From NCBI GenBank assembly GCA_964015995.1, contig CAXHFH010000119.1, positions 1 through 6,468 on the forward strand: a DNA stretch of 6,468 nucleotides, in the 5' to 3' direction. The notes below the pieces were generated by a model. The model saw nothing but the letters and a program-made list of their open reading frames with translations, did no database searches and was not told the origin of the DNA. A program made the position numbers and the translations under genes. This DNA is from UBA1672 sp964015995. GTDB lineage: Bacteria; Pseudomonadota; Alphaproteobacteria; Micavibrionales; Micavibrionaceae. Positions 6,427-6,468 of this stretch are shown piece by piece (position 1 is the stretch's first letter; every line of letters begins with the position of its first letter).

Positions 6427-6468
6427 CTGTCTCTTATACACATCTGACGCTGCCGACGAATCCAGAGG
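6427..6468. other. Nextera/Tn5 sequencing adapter read-through (non-genomic)
   Basis: Bases 6427-6445 read CTGTCTCTTATACACATCT, the Tn5 mosaic end used in Nextera libraries. Bases 6446-6459 read GACGCTGCCGACGA, the remainder of the read-1 adapter in reverse complement. The final nine bases, ATCCAGAGG, sit where an eight-base sample index and the first G of the flow-cell adapter would fall; that last part is inference. None of this belongs to the organism, and it should be trimmed. Translated in frame with the upstream gene it gives a CLLYTSDAADE-type peptide. Confidence 0.97.

Noticed and set aside
6427..6445. Tn5-like mosaic end as evidence of a real transposon
   Set aside because: It is followed directly by the synthetic read-1 adapter and then the contig end, so it comes from library preparation and is not a mobile element in the genome.

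Overview
The window reads as ordinary bacterial chromosome at the end of a draft contig. Six of the seven genes have homologues I recognise. Organism: the best guess is an alphaproteobacterium of moderate GC. The soluble lytic transglycosylase-like protein (LYLAHFLGAGGA signature, no signal peptide) resembles a family I associate with Rhodospirillales-like lineages, and the TrmN6-like methyltransferase and acyl-CoA dehydrogenase fit. The dimeric-type glycyl-tRNA synthetase is less typical of that class, so the placement is tentative.

Layout, left to right. Bases 1-1155 (+) hold the 3' three quarters of a class II glycyl-tRNA synthetase whose N-terminus lies off the left edge. Twelve bases later, an acyltransferase-3 membrane protein (1168-2313, +) probably sits in the same transcript. 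A short gap with a strong Shine-Dalgarno leads to a YegP/UPF0339 protein (2391-2738, +). This converges on a minus-strand pair: a lytic transglycosylase-like gene (4467-3529) followed after 21 bases by a TrmN6-like methyltransferase (3507-2764). A GC-rich hairpin at 2768-2805, inside the 3' end of the methyltransferase gene, may terminate both converging transcripts. A divergent intergenic region (4468-4566) separates the minus-strand pair from a plus-strand pair: an unrecognised multi-pass membrane protein (4567-5061) and an acyl-CoA dehydrogenase of the DmdC-like subfamily (5090 to the right edge).

The right end is not genomic. From 6427 to 6459 the sequence is the Nextera (Tn5) mosaic end plus read-1 adapter, followed by nine bases that may be sample index and flow-cell adapter. 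The acyl-CoA dehydrogenase is therefore truncated at about residue 445, and the peptide read after that point is an artefact.

The genes do mostly unrelated work: translation (glycyl-tRNA charging, tRNA modification), envelope modification (acyltransferase, transglycosylase) and fatty-acyl or methylthio-acyl oxidation. I found no mobile element, CRISPR array, RNA gene or defence cassette, and no convincing undescribed system. The points most worth a second look are the adapter read-through, the transglycosylase without an export signal, the GlyRS type, and the orphan membrane protein.
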